Shown: positions 6,120 through 7,859 of the stretch, in pieces
How positions within the stretch are numbered: the stretch's first letter is position 1
Layout of the letters: each line of letters begins with the position of its first letter
DNA from: an uncultured Bacteroidota bacterium
GTDB lineage: Bacteria > Bacteroidota > Bacteroidia > Chitinophagales > Chitinophagaceae
Direction: 5' to 3'
Length of the DNA: 7,859 bases
Assembly: GCA_946479055.1 (NCBI GenBank)
Contig: CAMLEX010000208.1
Location: 1-7,859 of the forward strand
Made by a program: the position numbers and the translations under genes
The notes under the pieces: model-generated
Seen by the model: the letters and a program-made list of their open reading frames with translations, nothing else
Database searches by the model: none
What the model was told of the DNA's origin: nothing

Positions 6120-7859
6120 CTATTGTTTCTTCGTTTTATTAACCGACCTCTTTATTCCTTTTTCTATTTCAACAACAAGAAATACCATACCAGAAACAAC
6201 GGTAACGATTAATAATTCGGCAAGTGTAAGCGGCTGCGTATGAAAAAATGTATTGAGAAAAGGAATATAAATAACGGCAAGTTGCAATAACACGGTACCC
6301 AATACGGCAAACAATAATGGTTTATTACTTAGTAATCCTAATTTAAACAACGATCTTGTTTCACTCCGGATAGCCATTACATGCCAGAGCTGGCAGAAAC
6401 AAAGCACTGTAAATACCATAGTTTGCCAATGCGTATCGCTTGCTTTTATTGCAAACCATTGTGTAGCTACAGTAAGTGCTCCGATAAATATACCCACCCA
6501 CAATACATGAATGCCAAGACCTTTTGCAAAAATACTTTCATCAGGATGACGGGGCGGCCGTGACATCGTATCCTTCTCAGATGCTTCGGCAGCAAGAGCC
6601 AATGCAGGCAGTCCATCTGTAACCAGGTTGACCCATAAAATATGAACAGGTAATAAGGGAATAGGCAAGCCGATCAAAGGAGCTAAAAAGATCGCCCAGA
6701 TCTCCGCTGTATTACCTGTAAGAATATATTTAATGAACTTGCGGATATTATCATAAATACGCCGCCCTTCTTTTACCGCTTTTACAATAGTTGCAAAATT
6801 ATCATCCAGCAGGATCATATGCGCTGCTTCTTTGGTAACATCTGTACCGGTGATGCCCATAGCTATGCCGATATTCGCTTTTTTTAAAGAAGGCGCATCA
6901 TTTACTCCATCACCTGTCATGGACACAAATTGATTTCTTTCCTGTAATGCCTCTACGATCTTCAGTTTTTGTCCCGGTGATACTCTTGCATAAACTCTTA
7001 TCTGTTCTATTTCCTGTTTCAGTTTTTCATCATCCTTGCTTTCCATATCTTTCCCCGTTACCACTTTCTGATCATCATTATCAATAATTCCAATTTGCCT
7101 TGCAATAGAAGCTGCGGTCAATGGATGATCTCCTGTGATCATGACAGGTACAATGCCTGCGGTCTTGCATTGGGCAATAGATTCTTTTGCTTCTTCCCTG
7201 GGCGGATCTATCAATCCTACTAACCCAATAAAATGCAGATCCTTTTCTATATTGTCAGGCGATATTTCTGCAGGCAATTCCTGTATTTCTTTTCCAGCAA
7301 AACCAATGACCCGCATTCCTTCCTGCGCCATTATTTCTTCCTGCTTCTTTATGGTTTCTTTCAATGCCGCATCTTTATTCATTCCGGTTATTGTTTCAGC
7401 AGCGCCTTTTGTTATTACCCAATATTTGCCATCTCTTTCATGAATGGTTGTCATGGCTTTCCGGTTGGCATCAAATGGAATTTCCTTTACCCGTTTAAAA
7501 TCCTTTTGTTCTTTAGCGTATTTTACCATCGCCGTTTCAGTGGGATCACCGGTAAGTTCATCTTCGCTTTTCTTTGTATTATGGTTCAGGCTCATCGCCT
7601 GCAATAATTCTTCTTTTTTAGCTTCATCATTTACCCATACATCCTGTACAGCCATTTCATTTTTTGTCAATGTGCCGGTTTTATCGGTACAGGTAAAAGT
7701 AACCGAGCCCAGCGTTTCTACCGCGTATAATTTCCGGATCAGTACCTGCCGTTTCATCATACGCCTTGCTCCCAAAGCAAGCGATATAGTAACTACGGCA
7801 GGCAATGCCTCGGGTATAGCGGCTACGGCCAATGATATAGATGTCAACAGCATCCTGTT
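6120..7859 (-). CDS. Ca2+-type P2 ATPase, partial (N-terminus beyond window)
   Basis: The frame stays open to the window edge (codons for Asn and Arg precede the Met at 7853), so this is the last 579 residues of a protein that normally has about 850-920. It pumps cations, most likely Ca2+, out of the cytoplasm using ATP. Numbering from the Met at 7853: M4 with PEALP (14-18); phosphorylation site DKTGTLT (Asp57); nucleotide-binding domain with the KGA motif (149-151); TGDHPLTA (240-247); and hinge TGDGVNDAP (313-321). M5 has Asn381 and Glu384, M6 has NLVTDG (409-414), and M7-M10 follow. Together Glu15, Asn381, Glu384, Asn409 and Asp413 match the site II Ca2+ ligands of SERCA. The M8 position of SERCA Glu908 appears to be Gln488, as in plasma-membrane and single-site pumps, suggesting one Ca2+ per cycle. 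A Mn2+ or other cation role cannot be excluded. The stop is TAG at 6120-6122. Confidence 0.93.
   Translation of the reverse strand, partial: NRMLLTSISLAVAAIPEALPAVVTISLALGARRMMKRQVLIRKLYAVETLGSVTFTCTDKTGTLTKNEMAVQDVWVNDEAKKEELLQAMSLNHNTKKSEDELTGDPTETAMVKYAKEQKDFKRVKEIPFDANRKAMTTIHERDGKYWVITKGAAETITGMNKDAALKETIKKQEEIMAQEGMRVIGFAGKEIQELPAEISPDNIEKDLHFIGLVGLIDPPREEAKESIAQCKTAGIVPVMITGDHPLTAASIARQIGIIDNDDQKVVTGKDMESKDDEKLKQEIEQIRVYARVSPGQKLKIVEALQERNQFVSMTGDGVNDAPSLKKANIGIAMGITGTDVTKEAAHMILLDDNFATIVKAVKEGRRIYDNIRKFIKYILTGNTAEIWAIFLAPLIGLPIPLLPVHILWVNLVTDGLPALALAAEASEKDTMSRPPRHPDESIFAKGLGIHVLWVGIFIGALTVATQWFAIKASDTHWQTMVFTVLCFCQLWHVMAIRSETRSLFKLGLLSNKPLLFAVLGTVLLQLAVIYIPFLNTFFHTQPLTLAELLIVTVVSGMVFLVVEIEKGIKRSVNKTKKQ

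Noticed and set aside
7135..7607. Overlapping plus-strand frames of 102 and 124 codons opposite the ATPase gene
   Set aside because: They are antisense to the conserved ATPase catalytic domain, overlap each other in different frames, and have no recognisable features.

Overview
This window looks like chromosomal DNA from a member of the Bacteroidota, perhaps a Chitinophaga-like soil lineage (the class is only a guess). Three things point there: a type IX secretion (T9SS) sorting domain ends the first gene, A-rich leaders without Shine-Dalgarno motifs precede the starts, and one well-formed Bacteroidota-type promoter (TTTG-N20-TAnnTTTG) is present. No mobile element, CRISPR array, tRNA or rRNA was seen.

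Layout. 182-2764 (+) encodes a secreted GH74-type xyloglucanase with a T9SS tail, closed by a strong hairpin terminator. 3027-3812 (+) encodes a small exported, probably outer-membrane beta-barrel protein of unknown role. A hairpin at 3862-3890 can terminate transcription from both sides. Facing it, 3910-4026 (-) is a very short gene for a 38-residue single-span membrane peptide, preceded by the best promoter match in the window. 4234-5463 (-) encodes an exported TlpA-type thiol-disulfide oxidoreductase. Divergent from it, 5628-6071 (+) encodes a DUF5655 protein with a short zinc-binding motif. The right edge is filled by the C-terminal two thirds of a Ca2+-type P2 ATPase on the minus strand (6120 to beyond 7859), whose N-terminus lies outside the window.

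How the genes relate. Apart from their envelope or secretion theme, they look like independent transcription units, not one pathway. The xyloglucanase stands alone: no SusC/SusD pair, transporter, regulator or other glycosidase lies within the window. Transcription runs (+)(+) then (-)(-), then diverges, then converges. I see no multi-gene defence, biosynthetic or mobile system. The least-described items are the 38-residue membrane peptide and the lone T9SS-exported GH74 enzyme.
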